From: Propionicimonas sp.
GTDB taxonomy: Bacteria > Actinomycetota > Actinomycetes > Propionibacteriales > Propionibacteriaceae
Assembly (NCBI GenBank): GCA_027492575.1
Contig: JAPUEM010000178.1
Coordinates: 1-32,545 of the forward strand
Direction: 5' to 3'
Length of the DNA stretch: 32,545 nt
Part shown: positions 7,806-15,965 of the stretch, one piece after another
Numbering within the stretch: position 1 is the stretch's first letter
Layout of the letters: each line of letters begins with the position of its first letter
Made by a program: the position numbers and the translations under genes
Notes under the pieces: generated by a model
Database searches by the model: none
Told to the model about the DNA's origin: nothing
What the model saw: the letters and a program-made list of their open reading frames with translations, nothing else

Positions 7806-8494
7806 TGGCCATTGGGCTGCGGAGCATCGGGCAGGTGCTGTCGGTGCTCAAGCCCGAGTTCCCGGACGTCTCGATCTCGAAGATCCGTTTCCTGGAATCC
7901 GAGGGCCTGATCTCACCCGAGCGTGCCCCCTCGGGTTACCGGCGCTACGCCGAATCGGACATCGACCGGCTGCGGTACATCCTGGACGTCCAGAAGAACC
8001 ACTACCTGCCGCTCAAGGTGATCCGCGAACACCTCGACATGATCGATCGCGGCGAGCAGCCGCCGACGCCCACCGCGCCGGCGCCTCCCGGCGAGGGCGC
8101 CGAGCCTGCCGAGGTGGTCACCCCGCAGCAGCGCGCGCCCAAACGTCCGATCCGGGTGACCCGGCGCGAGTTGCTGAAGTTGAGCGGGCTCAGCGAATCG
8201 GCGCTGTCGGAACTCGAGCGGCATGCGCTGGTGACGCCCCGCCGCGGCACCGTCTACTACGGACGCGACGCGCTCACCGTCGCCGTGATCGCCCGCAAGC
8301 TCGGGGCCTACGGCGTTGACGCCCGCCACCTGCGCGTCATCAAGCAGGCCGCCGAGCGCGAGGTGGGGCTCATCGAGCAGGCGGTCGCCCCGCACCTGCG
8401 CCGCAATCCGTCCTCCCGCCATCTGCCGGCCGAGGTGATGCAGCTGGTGCTGCACGCCCATGCCGCGATCATGCGATCCCAACTTCCCCAGTGA
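7805..8494 (+). CDS. MerR-family regulator, FtsR-like
   Basis: 229 residues. The N-terminal MerR winged helix (about 3-75) has RSIGQVLSVLKPEFPDVSIS, KIRFLESEGLI and PSGYRRYAESDIDRLRYI. A Pro/Ala-rich linker (about 80-115) leads to a second helical domain with TRRELLKLSGLSESALSELE, which reads like another DNA-binding or dimer unit. The orthologue in the same place (Rv1828, and FtsR of Corynebacterium) activates ftsZ. Its start overlaps the FHA stop by one base (TGATG). Control of ftsZ here is inferred from orthology and synteny only. Confidence 0.88.
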   Translation: MAIGLRSIGQVLSVLKPEFPDVSISKIRFLESEGLISPERAPSGYRRYAESDIDRLRYILDVQKNHYLPLKVIREHLDMIDRGEQPPTPTAPAPPGEGAEPAEVVTPQQRAPKRPIRVTRRELLKLSGLSESALSELERHALVTPRRGTVYYGRDALTVAVIARKLGAYGVDARHLRVIKQAAEREVGLIEQAVAPHLRRNPSSRHLPAEVMQLVLHAHAAIMRSQLPQ

Positions 8495-8501
8495 GGCCCT
8501 G

Positions 8502-8987
8502 ATGCGCGAACTGACGGTCGTCGAGGTGCGGGTGAGCACGAAGGGAACCGCGCCCGTGGTGGTGCTGCAGGAAGTGAACGGCGACCGGCTGCTGCCGATC
8601 TGGATGAGCGCCGGCGGCGCGGCCGCCATCGTCGCCGCCACCGAGGAGCCGGAGCTGGACCGCCCCGCCATCCACGACCTGGTCGGCGAGCTGCTGAGCT
8701 CGCTGGGCGGCGGTCTCGACGAGGTGCGGATCGTCGCCTACGACGAGGGCCAGTTCTACGCCGAGGTGGTGGTGGACGGGGTCGAGCTCGCCTGCCGTCC
8801 CTCGGACGCCATCGCCCTGGCCCTGCGCGCCCAGCGTCCGATCAAGTGCGCCGACGACGTCCTGGAGGAGGCCGGGGTGAGTTCGGCGGCGGCCACTGCC
8901 GAGACACCCGAGGTCGAAGTGGAGAAGTTCCGCGAGTTTCTCGACTCGGTGAGCCCCGACGACTTCGATTCCTCATCTCACGGTTGA
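8502..8987 (+). CDS. Bifunctional nuclease family protein (DUF151)
   Basis: 161-residue protein of the BFN/DUF151 family, matching Rv1829 by position. Visible family features are PVVVLQEVNGDRLLPIWM near residues 20-38, IHDLVGELLSSLGG, VRIVAYDEGQFYAEVV, and CRPSDAIALALRAQRPI. Some plant and bacterial members have RNase/DNase activity, but the activity of the actinobacterial ones is largely untested. The ATG at 8502 follows GAGG and lies 7 bases after the MerR stop. An upstream in-frame ATG inside the MerR gene is rejected because its extra residues are not family-like. Confidence 0.9.
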   Translation: MRELTVVEVRVSTKGTAPVVVLQEVNGDRLLPIWMSAGGAAAIVAATEEPELDRPAIHDLVGELLSSLGGGLDEVRIVAYDEGQFYAEVVVDGVELACRPSDAIALALRAQRPIKCADDVLEEAGVSSAAATAETPEVEVEKFREFLDSVSPDDFDSSSHG

Positions 8988-9023
8988 GACTTCGGAATCC
9001 CCGGCGTGGCGCGCGGCGTGTCG

Positions 9024-9053
9024 TTGACCGTCGGGAAGCCGGACGGTTACCGT
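9024..9053 (+). promoter_or_regulatory. Possible promoter of the second merR gene
   Basis: TTGACC (9024-9029) and TACCGT (9048-9053) with an 18-base spacer lie in the 101-base gap before the gene. The -35 is close to consensus and the -10 fits TAnnnT. Confidence 0.4.
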
Positions 9054-9088
9054 CATTGCACCGGTATTCGGAACCAGCGGAGGTAGGC

Positions 9089-9619
9089 GTGACCACACAG
9101 CAGGAGACCCTGTTCGAGGGAGACTTCGCACCGCTGCCCGAAGACATCGGATTCCGCGGGCCGATCGCCTGCCGCGCCGCCGACATCACCTACCGCCAGC
9201 TCGACTACTGGGCACGCACCGGGCTCGTCGTCCCTGAGGTCCGCCCGGCCGGCGGTTCCGGCACCCAGCGGCTGTACAGCTTCCGCGACATCCTGCTGCT
9301 GAAGGTCATCAAGCGGCTCATCGACGCCGGCGTCTCGTTGCAGCAGATCCGCACCGCGATCGAGCACCTGCGCGCCCGCGGGGTCGAGGATCTCACCGAG
9401 GTGACCCTGCTCAGCGACGGCGTCTCCGTCTACGAATGCACCTCCGACGATGAGGTGATCGACCTGCTGCGCGGCGGTCAGGGCATGTTCGGCATCGCGC
9501 TGGGTGGCGTCTGGCGCGACATCGAGGGCACCCTCTTCGAGCTGCCCACCGAGCGGGCCGACGAGCCGGTGCTCGGCGACGAACTCTCGCAGCGCCGCCA
9601 GCAGCGCGCCACCGGTTAG
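9089..9619 (+). CDS. MerR-family regulator (Rv1830-like)
   Basis: 176 residues. The MerR DNA-binding domain (about 20-95) includes YRQLDYWARTGLVVPEVRPA, GTQRLYSFRDILLLKVIKRL and GVSLQQIRTAIEHLRARGV. The C-terminal ~80 residues contain a short beta-rich stretch (VTLLSDGVSVYECTS) followed by a conserved DEVIDLLRGGQGMFGIALG segment. GTG 9089 is fixed by GGAGG 5 bases upstream; an open frame further upstream is not coding-like. It closes the conserved cluster, as Rv1830 does. Target genes are unknown, and the next gene, gcvP, is a candidate by position only. Confidence 0.88.
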   Translation: MTTQQETLFEGDFAPLPEDIGFRGPIACRAADITYRQLDYWARTGLVVPEVRPAGGSGTQRLYSFRDILLLKVIKRLIDAGVSLQQIRTAIEHLRARGVEDLTEVTLLSDGVSVYECTSDDEVIDLLRGGQGMFGIALGGVWRDIEGTLFELPTERADEPVLGDELSQRRQQRATG

Positions 9620-9666
9620 GAAACGCCGAACAGACGGTGGCAGGCGAAGCCGGAGCCGTCCACGGA

Positions 9667-9707
9667 CCTTCCCGCGACAGCCGCGGAGGGTCGCGCTGGA
9701 GTAGGTT
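9667..9707 (+). promoter_or_regulatory. Hairpin and possible -10 box before gcvP
   Basis: In the 121-base merR-gcvP gap, bases 9667-9676 can pair with 9682-9690 around a 5-base loop, with one bulge and one G-U. No T run follows, so this is a weak terminator at best. TAGGTT (9702-9707) is a possible -10 box 33 bases before the gcvP ATG. No glycine riboswitch core is seen. Confidence 0.25.
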
Positions 9708-9740
9708 TAGGGGCGATCACCAAGCACGAAAAGGCCACCT

Positions 9741-12563
9741 ATGACGGACTTCGCATTGCGCCACCTCGGACCATCCCTGGAAGACATCGCGCAGATGCTG
9801 ACGCAGCTGGGTTACCGCACTCTCGATGAGTTGACCGACGCTGCCATCCCCGCCGAGATTCGCGAGCAGGCGCCGCCGGCGCTGCCGCCGGCGCTGACCG
9901 AAGCCGAGGTGCAGGCCCGGCTCAGCGGGCTGGCCGCCCGCAACAATCCGGGACGGCCGATGATCGGCCTGGGCTACCACGGAACGATCACGCCGCCGGT
10001 GATCCGCCGCCTGGTGCTGGAGAACCCGGCCTGGTACACCGCCTACACGCCCTATCAGCCGGAGATCAGCCAGGGCCGCCTCGAGGTGCTGGCCGTCTTC
10101 CAGACCCTGGTCTGCGATCTCACCGGCCTGCCGACCTCCGGCGCCTCCCTGTTGGACGAGGCCACCGCGGTCGCCGAGGGAGTCGCGCTCGCCAAGCGCA
10201 GCCTCCGCCGCGGCTCTACTGTTGTAGTGGATCCTGACTTGCTGCCGCAGACGCTCGGGGTGCTGCGCACCCGTGCCCAGGCGCTGGGTGTCGAGATCGT
10301 GCAGCAACCGCTCGCCGGCGAACTGCCCGACGACCTGCTGGCTGTCGTGGTGCAGCTGCCCGGGGCGAGTGGCCACGTCCGTCCGGTGGCGGAGCTCACG
10401 GCGATCGCCGAGGCCGCGCACGCGAAGGGCGGGCTGGTGATCGCGGCCTGTGACCTGCTGGCCCTGACCCTCCTCACCACGCCCGCCACCTGGGGAGCGG
10501 ATCTGGTGGCCGGTTCCTCCCAGCGGTTCGGCGTCCCGCTCTTCTACGGCGGCCCGCACGCCGGCTACCTGGCGGTGCGCTCCGGCCTTGAGCGGCAACT
10601 GCCCGGGCGCCTGGTCGGGCTGTCGAGAGACGCCGACGGCGTCCCGGCCTACCGGCTGGCCTGGCAGACCCGCGAGCAGCACATCCGGCGCGAGAAGGCG
10701 ACCTCCAATATCTGCACCGCCCAGGTGCTGCTGGCGATCGTGGCCGCGCTCTACGCCGTCCATCATGGGCCGGAAGGCCTCACCGCCATCGCCCGAGAGG
10801 CCCACGACAAGGCGCGACGCCTGGCCGGGATGCTGGCCGGCGCCGGCTACCGGCTCGCCTTCGAGCAGTTCTTCGACACGCTGACGGTGAGCACGCCCGG
10901 CCGCGGCGCAGAAGTCGTCGCGGCCGCACGCGACAAGGGCATTCATCTGCGGTCCATCGACGCCGACCAGGTCGGCATCAGCGTGGGTGAGGACACCACC
11001 GAGTCGGATCTGGCCGCGCTGGCGGAAGTCTTCGGCGGCACGCTGGAGGCCGCGCCGCTGGGCGACCTGGCCGGTCAGGTCCGCGATCTGCCGTTCTGCA
11101 ACCACCCGGTCTTCAGCCGCTACCGCAGCGAGACCGACTTCCTGCGCTACCTGCGGACCCTCTCCGATCGCGACTTCGCGCTGGATCGCGGCATGATCCC
11201 GCTGGGTTCCTGCACCATGAAGCTCAATCCGGCGGCGGCTCTCGAGCCGATCAGCTACCCGGGCTTCGCGAACCTGCACCCCTTCGTCCCGGCCGCCGAC
11301 GCCGCCGGCTTCCGTGAACTGATCACGGAGCTGGGGGAGTGGCTCGCCGCCATCACCGGGTACGACCAGGTCAGCGTCCAGCCGAACGCGGGTGCGCAGG
11401 GCGAACTGGCCGGCTTGCTCGCCATCCACGAGTACCACGCCGCGCGAGGTGAGGCCGAACGTACGGTCTGCCTGATCCCGGCCTCCGCGCACGGCACCAA
11501 CGCCGCCTCGGCGGCGATGGCGGGGATGTCCGTCGTCGTGGTGGCGACGGCCACCGACGGCTCGGTCGACACCGACGATCTGCGGGCCAAGCTCGACCAG
11601 CACGCCGGCAAGGTCGCCGCGATCATGGTGACCTACCCCTCCACCCACGGCGTCTTCGAGACCGGCATTACCGAGATCTGCGAGCTGGTGCACGCCGCCG
11701 GCGGCCAGGTCTACGTGGACGGCGCCAACCTGAACGCCCTGATGGGCCTGGCCGCACCCGGCCGATTCGGCGCGGACGTCAGCCACCTGAACCTGCACAA
11801 GACCTTCGCCATCCCGCACGGCGGTGGCGGCCCCGGGGTCGGGCCGGTCGCGGTCAAGGCGCACCTGGCGCCCTACCTGCCGAGCCATCCGGTGGTGACG
11901 GAGGCCGGTCCGTCCAGCAGCTACGGCCCGATCAGCGCGGCTCCCTACGGCTCGGCGGGGGTGCTGCCGATCAGCTACGCGTTCATCGCGATGATGGGCG
12001 CGCAGGGGCTGCGCGAGGCCTCGCAGACGGCCATCCTGAACGCCAACTACGTCGCAGCGAAGCTCGCCGGGCTGTACCCGATCCGCTACACCGGCGCCCA
12101 CGGGCTGGTCGCGCACGAGTGCATCCTCGACCTCAACGAGCTCAGCAAGACCTCCGGGATCAGCGTCGAGGACGTCGCGAAGCGGCTGATCGACTACGGC
12201 TTCCACGCCCCGACGATGAGCTTCCCGGTCGCGGGGACGTTGATGGTCGAGCCGACCGAGAGCGAGTCGCGGGCCGAGCTCGACCGGTTCTGCGACGCGA
12301 TGGCGTCCATTCGCGCCGAGATCGCGGCAGTGGCGGACGGCACCTGGCCGGTCGAGGACAACCCGCTGGTGAACGCGCCCCATCCACTGACCCGGGTCAC
12401 CGCCACCGACTGGCAGCACGCCTACCCGCGGGAGCAGGCCGGCTTCCCCGCCGGCAATCCGCGTGGCCCGGTGGCCGAGGGCGGAACCGAGAAGTACTGG
12501 CCCCCGGTGGCACGGATCGACAACGCCTACGGCGACCGCAATCTGAGTTGCACCCTGGGGTAG
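9741..12563 (+). CDS. gcvP: Glycine dehydrogenase (decarboxylating), P protein
   Basis: 940 residues, the full length of single-chain P protein. It decarboxylates glycine with pyridoxal phosphate and loads the aminomethyl group on the lipoyl arm of GcvH. The N-terminal half begins [17 protein letters not shown]. The C-terminal half holds the PLP site [20 protein letters not shown] with Lys687 as the Schiff-base lysine. [17 protein letters not shown] and [15 protein letters not shown] are also typical. The ATG follows AAAAGG. It lies downstream of gcvH in the same orientation, though separated by four regulator and nuclease genes. Confidence 0.98.
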   Translation: MTDFALRHLGPSLEDIAQMLTQLGYRTLDELTDAAIPAEIREQAPPALPPALTEAEVQARLSGLAARNNPGRPMIGLGYHGTITPPVIRRLVLENPAWYTAYTPYQPEISQGRLEVLAVFQTLVCDLTGLPTSGASLLDEATAVAEGVALAKRSLRRGSTVVVDPDLLPQTLGVLRTRAQALGVEIVQQPLAGELPDDLLAVVVQLPGASGHVRPVAELTAIAEAAHAKGGLVIAACDLLALTLLTTPATWGADLVAGSSQRFGVPLFYGGPHAGYLAVRSGLERQLPGRLVGLSRDADGVPAYRLAWQTREQHIRREKATSNICTAQVLLAIVAALYAVHHGPEGLTAIAREAHDKARRLAGMLAGAGYRLAFEQFFDTLTVSTPGRGAEVVAAARDKGIHLRSIDADQVGISVGEDTTESDLAALAEVFGGTLEAAPLGDLAGQVRDLPFCNHPVFSRYRSETDFLRYLRTLSDRDFALDRGMIPLGSCTMKLNPAAALEPISYPGFANLHPFVPAADAAGFRELITELGEWLAAITGYDQVSVQPNAGAQGELAGLLAIHEYHAARGEAERTVCLIPASAHGTNAASAAMAGMSVVVVATATDGSVDTDDLRAKLDQHAGKVAAIMVTYPSTHGVFETGITEICELVHAAGGQVYVDGANLNALMGLAAPGRFGADVSHLNLHKTFAIPHGGGGPGVGPVAVKAHLAPYLPSHPVVTEAGPSSSYGPISAAPYGSAGVLPISYAFIAMMGAQGLREASQTAILNANYVAAKLAGLYPIRYTGAHGLVAHECILDLNELSKTSGISVEDVAKRLIDYGFHAPTMSFPVAGTLMVEPTESESRAELDRFCDAMASIRAEIAAVADGTWPVEDNPLVNAPHPLTRVTATDWQHAYPREQAGFPAGNPRGPVAEGGTEKYWPPVARIDNAYGDRNLSCTLG

Positions 12564-12567
12564 CGCC

Positions 12568-13716
12568 GTGATCGCCTGGTGGGAGAGGTTCTCGAAGCGG
12601 ACGCTGGTCGCGCACATGCTGCGCGCCGTCGAACGGTTCAACATTCGCGGCGGCAACCAGCTGGCCGCCGCGATCGCCTACCACTCGGTGCTGAGCATGG
12701 TGCCGATTCTGATGCTCGCCTTCTCGGCACTCGCCCTCACGCTCACCGTCCTGATGCCCGATGCCCTGCACAGCATCACCCGCTGGATCGAGGAGGCCCT
12801 CACGGAGGCGCTGGGGCCGGTGGCCGCCGATCCCGGCACCGCCGCCGAGCCCGGCGTCACCGAGTCGGCCGAGAACCTCACGGCGCAGATCCTGGCGATC
12901 ATCGAAGCCGCGCTGACCAACTGGGCCGCGATCGGCACCGTCGGTCTGACGATCGGCTTCTGGTTCGGTTCGAACTGGGTGGGCAACCTCAAGCGCGCAG
13001 TCCGGCTGGTGATGCGGAGTGACGTCGACAACCCGGGCAAGCTGCTGCCACTGCCCTTGGACCTGCTCTCCAACTTCGCCGGCCTGATCGGGATGTTCAT
13101 CGGCGTGGCAGTCACCTTCATCGCCTCGTCGGCCGCCTCCACCCTCACCGAACAGGCGGGGCGGCTGCTCGGTCTCGACGCGGACCAGGGGTGGTCGCTG
13201 CTCTTGCGGCTGATCGGCCTCGTGGTCTCCTTCGCCGCCGGCACAGCGCTGTTCTGGCTGCTCTTCGCCTGGTTCACCCCCGAGTCGATCTCGGTGCCTC
13301 ACATGTGGGTCGGGGCCGGGGTCGGATCGGCCGGGTTGCTGGTGCTGCAGCTGGGCGCCGGCCTGCTGGTGCAGGCGTTCTCCCGCAACCTCGCGGCCGG
13401 CGTCTTCGGCGCGACCATCATCGTGATGATCTTCCTCAACCTCTTCGCCACCCTGATCCTGTTCATCGCGGCGTGGCTGGCCACCGAACCCGAGCCTGAA
13501 CCCGAAGCCGAGGAGGCGATCGTCATGACCGAACCGGAGGAACCGGTCGAGACCAAGCCGGGTCAGCTGTACGTCTCAGCCAAGGTCGCCGAGCAGTCCA
13601 TGGGGGTCGGCCTCAAGACCGGTTACCTCGTGGGCGCCGCCACCGGCCTCGGCCTCGGCGCCCTCATCGTCGGCGGCCTGCGCCTCCTGTTCGGACGGCG
13701 CCGCAACGCTCCCTGA
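12568..13716 (+). CDS. YihY/virulence factor BrkB family membrane protein
   Basis: 382 residues. The family start is present: VERFNIRGGNQLAAAIAYHS then VLSMVPILMLAFSALAL, with about six membrane helices (near 40-62, 118-140, 160-185, 205-230, 245-270 and 275-305). The acidic stretch TEPEPEPEAEEA (about 306-317) and a further helix near 350-372 ending in basic residues form an actinobacterial-type tail. Bacterial YihY proteins are often mislabelled RNase BN; the actual function is unresolved. The GTG start is 5 bases after the gcvP stop, suggesting cotranscription. The stop codon lies in a partial copy of the CCCTGAGC repeat that fills the downstream gap. Confidence 0.88.
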   Translation: MIAWWERFSKRTLVAHMLRAVERFNIRGGNQLAAAIAYHSVLSMVPILMLAFSALALTLTVLMPDALHSITRWIEEALTEALGPVAADPGTAAEPGVTESAENLTAQILAIIEAALTNWAAIGTVGLTIGFWFGSNWVGNLKRAVRLVMRSDVDNPGKLLPLPLDLLSNFAGLIGMFIGVAVTFIASSAASTLTEQAGRLLGLDADQGWSLLLRLIGLVVSFAAGTALFWLLFAWFTPESISVPHMWVGAGVGSAGLLVLQLGAGLLVQAFSRNLAAGVFGATIIVMIFLNLFATLILFIAAWLATEPEPEPEAEEAIVMTEPEEPVETKPGQLYVSAKVAEQSMGVGLKTGYLVGAATGLGLGALIVGGLRLLFGRRRNAP

Positions 13717-13725
13717 GCTCCAAAC

Positions 13726-13749
13726 GATCCCTGAGCTTGTCGAAGGGTC
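13726..13749 (+). repeat. Palindromic-type repeat unit, copy A
   Basis: GATCCCTGAGC followed by TTGTCGAAGGGTC (24 bases). The same unit recurs at 13767-13790, inverted at 13818-13841, and inverted at 32304-32327. Units of the type CCCTTCGACAGGCTCAGGG are a widespread dispersed repeat in GC-rich genomes. Confidence 0.85.
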
Positions 13750-13757
13750 CCTGAGTT

Positions 13758-13850
13758 GTCCCAAACGATCCCTGAGCTTGTCGAAGGGTCGTTCCGTACG
13801 AATCCCGCCAGCTTCACGACCCTTCGACAGGCTCAGGGATCGTTTGGGAC
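13758..13850. terminator. 35-bp inverted repeat between convergent genes, REP-like, probable bidirectional terminator
   Basis: Bases 13758-13792 are the reverse complement of 13816-13850 with a single difference that still pairs as G-U in one transcript. The loop is 23 bases. Each arm contains one 24-base repeat unit (13767-13790 and 13818-13841) flanked by CCCAAAC/GTTTGGG. It lies between the ends of the YihY gene and the phosphofructokinase gene, so transcripts from both sides would fold here. No T run is present, so factor-assisted termination or mRNA-end protection is the likelier role. Confidence 0.8.
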
Positions 13851-13894
13851 GCGACAGCGCCCGCCCTCAGTGAGGACGGGCGCCGTCGGTGAAC

Positions 13895-15121
13895 TCAGTG
13901 CTCGGCGGGAGGTGCGGCGACCGGGGCCGGCTGGCCGATGTCGGTGAGCAGGTCGAGGTACCACTGCTGGCTGATGTCGAACGGCTTGCCACCAGCGATC
14001 CGGTCGAAGGCGATCACGCTCAGCACGTCGCCGTTGTCCTCGTCGTGGCCGATCACGCCGGGGTTGCCGGCCAGCGCCGAATCGACGGCGAGGTCTGTCA
14101 TCGACTTGATCAGCGCCAGGTCGAAGTCGTTCGCGGCCGCCGAGCGGGAGTAGTAGCCCGACTTCTGGACGAGCACCTTCTGGGCGCCGAGCATCTCGGC
14201 GAACTGCTTGCTGAACCATGCCCCCGGGTTGATCCGCTCCAGCCGGATGTGGCCGAAGGCGTCGCGGGCGACCTCCTCGCCGTTGCGCTCCATCTCGGCG
14301 ACGATGTCGGCGATGCCGGCGCCCTCGGAGAGGAAGATGTTCACGCAGCCGACCTCGTCCATCACGTGCAGCAGGCGGTCGGCCTCGGCCTTGATGTCGA
14401 TGACGGCCTCGGGCAGCAGGATGGCGTGGACGTCCCAGGCCTTCGAATCCAGGCCGATCTCGGGCAGCCACTGCTGCTCGCCGATCCAGCTGTGGTACTT
14501 CTCGGCGGTGGCGGCGGTCAGCCAGCCGCAGTTGCGTCCCATGACTTCGTGGACGATCAGGATGCGGGTGCCGGCGTTGTGCTCGGCCAGGACGTTCTTG
14601 GCGAACCGGGAGCCCATCTCGGCGGCGGTGTCCGCGCCCAGGGACTGCTTGATCGGGTAGACGTCGTTGTCGATGGTCTTCGGCAGGCCGACCACGGTGA
14701 GGCCGTAGTCATGCTCGGCGAGGTAGGCGGCCAGGTCGGCGGCGGTGGTGTTGGTGTCGTCGCCGCCGATGGTGTGCAGCACGTCCACGCCGTCGGCGAC
14801 CAGGCGATCGGCAGCGACCTTCAGCGGGTTCTCGCCCTCGGCGACCAGGCCGCGCTTGACCAGATCCTTGGCGTTGGTGAGCTTCACCCGGGAGTTGCCG
14901 ATCGGGGAGCCGCCGAACTTGTGCAGGAGGGCCGCGTTCTCGCGGACCACCTCGGTGACCGGCAGGTAGTCGCCGGTCAACAGGCCCTGGTAGCCGTTCT
15001 TGTAGGCGATGATCTCCACGTCGGGAGCCAGCTGGGTGTAGCGCTCGATCAGGCCGCCGATGGCGGAGGACAGGCAGGGCGCGAAACCGCCGGCGGTGAG
15101 CAGGGCGACTTTCTGAACCAT
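13895..15121 (-). CDS. pfp: Pyrophosphate-dependent 6-phosphofructokinase
   Basis: 408 residues. It phosphorylates fructose 6-phosphate, reversibly, with pyrophosphate as donor. The choice of PPi over ATP rests on two known determinants: GGDD at 119-122 (ATP enzymes have GGDGS) and PKTIDND at 147-153 with Lys148 (ATP enzymes have Gly). MGRNCGW and FGGSPIGNSRVKL also fit. Length and sequence closely resemble the Propionibacterium freudenreichii PPi enzyme as I recall it. ATG 15121 is chosen because MVQKVALLTAGGFAPCLSS is the family start; open frame upstream is not coding-like. A possible -10 box (TAGGCT on the minus strand, 15162-15167) lies 40 bases upstream. Confidence 0.95.
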   Translation of the reverse strand: MVQKVALLTAGGFAPCLSSAIGGLIERYTQLAPDVEIIAYKNGYQGLLTGDYLPVTEVVRENAALLHKFGGSPIGNSRVKLTNAKDLVKRGLVAEGENPLKVAADRLVADGVDVLHTIGGDDTNTTAADLAAYLAEHDYGLTVVGLPKTIDNDVYPIKQSLGADTAAEMGSRFAKNVLAEHNAGTRILIVHEVMGRNCGWLTAATAEKYHSWIGEQQWLPEIGLDSKAWDVHAILLPEAVIDIKAEADRLLHVMDEVGCVNIFLSEGAGIADIVAEMERNGEEVARDAFGHIRLERINPGAWFSKQFAEMLGAQKVLVQKSGYYSRSAAANDFDLALIKSMTDLAVDSALAGNPGVIGHDEDNGDVLSVIAFDRIAGGKPFDISQQWYLDLLTDIGQPAPVAAPPAEH

Positions 15122-15200
15122 CGGAGCAGATCCAATCGGTAGGGGTCGAGACAACGCCCTCAGCCTAACGGGAACCCCTGCCCGCCGTGCAGGGTGTGCC

Positions 15201-15256
15201 GCGATCCGACTGGGCCAATCCGAGCGGACCAATCCGACCTGGCCAATCCGACCCCG
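15201..15256. repeat. Four 14-bp tandem repeats upstream of pfp
   Basis: CCAATCCGA recurs at 15215-15223, 15229-15237 and 15243-15251, exactly 14 bases apart. The preceding 14 bases (15201-15214) are a diverged unit with ATCCGA. The block is within the 316-base gap between divergent pfp and the TadE-like gene. No gene is seen in this gap. It may be a protein-binding array; nothing proves it. Confidence 0.7.
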
Positions 15257-15267
15257 ACCCCTACTCC

Positions 15268-15300
15268 GCACAAACCGGGCAATCCAGGCCCGGTCTGTGC
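15268..15300. promoter_or_regulatory. Long hairpin or palindrome in the pfp-tadE intergenic region
   Basis: GCACA and ACCGGGC (15268-15280, one unpaired A) pair with GCCCGGT and TGTGC (15288-15300, one unpaired C) around a 7-base loop, giving 12 pairs. It is next to the 14-bp tandem repeats. Both flanking genes point away, so it is not the terminator of either; an operator or 5' leader structure is more likely. Confidence 0.55.
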
Positions 15301-15381
15301 GAGAGAGGTGAAGCCGGCCGGAATCACCCGGTTTCTGTTGGAGACCAGCGGCGAACTCGAGCCGGGCAGACCGGGGGGCTG

Positions 15382-15409
15382 TTGCCGGCCCGGTCCGACA
15401 GTGCACAAT
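15382..15409 (+). promoter_or_regulatory. Possible promoter of the TadE/G-like gene
   Basis: TTGCCG (15382-15387) and CACAAT (15404-15409) are 16 bases apart and end 28 bases before the ATG. GGGAGG (15427-15432) serves as ribosome site. Confidence 0.4.
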
Positions 15410-15437
15410 GGAGCCCCACCCACCCCGGGAGGTTTAC

Positions 15438-15824
15438 ATGCGTGACGAACGCGGTCAAGCACTCTCCACCTTCGTGGCGGCATCCCTGCTCGCCCTGCTT
15501 CTGATGTGCGGACTCGTCGTGGACGGCGGCGCGCAGGCCCAGGCAGCCACCCGCGCCCAGGCCGCGGCCGCGCTGGCCGCCCGCGCTGCCGTGGACACCA
15601 CCGCCACCGCCCGCCTCGCCGGGCGGCAGCCCGACCTGGGCAAGGCGATCGCCGCCGCCCGTGCGGTGCTCGCCCAGCACGAGGTGGAGGGCGACATCGT
15701 GCTCCGCGCCGGTCAGGTCGAGGTGCGGACCACCACCCGGGTGGGAACGGTCTTCCTCAGCCTGATCGGCATCACCACCCTCGGCGCCAGCGGCTCCGCC
15801 ACCGCCGAGCTGCAGACCGGCTGA
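15438..15824 (+). CDS. TadE/TadG-like secreted membrane-anchored protein
   Basis: 128 residues. The start MRDERGQALSTFVAASLLAL with LLMCGLVVDGGAQAQAATR is the single N-terminal helix of TadE/TadG-like pilus-associated proteins: an RGQ processing-type motif, then a hydrophobic stretch, then an Ala-rich amphipathic helix. The rest is a short extracytoplasmic domain (VEVRTTTRVGTVFLSLIGIT). No tadA, tadB, tadC or pilin gene is nearby, so it is an orphan here. GGGAGG five bases before ATG 15438 sets the start. The TGA stop is inside the repeat that follows. A Flp-pilus role is inferred from the family only. Confidence 0.7.
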   Translation: MRDERGQALSTFVAASLLALLLMCGLVVDGGAQAQAATRAQAAAALAARAAVDTTATARLAGRQPDLGKAIAAARAVLAQHEVEGDIVLRAGQVEVRTTTRVGTVFLSLIGITTLGASGSATAELQTG

Positions 15825-15932
15825 GATCCCGGGTCAAGCCAAGGATGACGTGGTTGGGAAGGCGAGACGGCTCAATCGCGAGACAACCCGGCAACTCCCT
15901 TTCGTCATCCCGGGCGAAGACCCGGGATCTCA
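15822..15932. repeat. Inverted repeat between convergent genes, second repeat family
   Basis: TGAGATCCCGGGTC (from 15822) through GGATGACG (ending 15850) is matched in reverse by CGTCATCCCGGG (from 15903) through GACCCGGGATCTCA (ending 15932). The right arm is itself palindromic (CCCGGGCGAAGACCCGGG). The 52 bases between the arms hold no gene. The element separates the TadE-like gene and the aminotransferase gene, which converge, and probably works as a bidirectional terminator or REP-like element. The first three bases are the TadE-like stop codon. Confidence 0.7.
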
Positions 15933-15965
15933 CAACGCAATCACCACCCACCCGAAGCCGAACTC

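Noticed and set aside
9620..9740. Glycine riboswitch before gcvP
   Set aside because: The conserved aptamer core is not found and the gap is too short for the usual tandem form.
9717..12656. 979-residue open frame antisense to gcvP
   Set aside because: Same reason: an antisense shadow of a highly conserved gene, low-complexity and without family motifs.
15201..15256. CRISPR array
   Set aside because: The 14-base units have no unique spacers between them and no cas genes are nearby.
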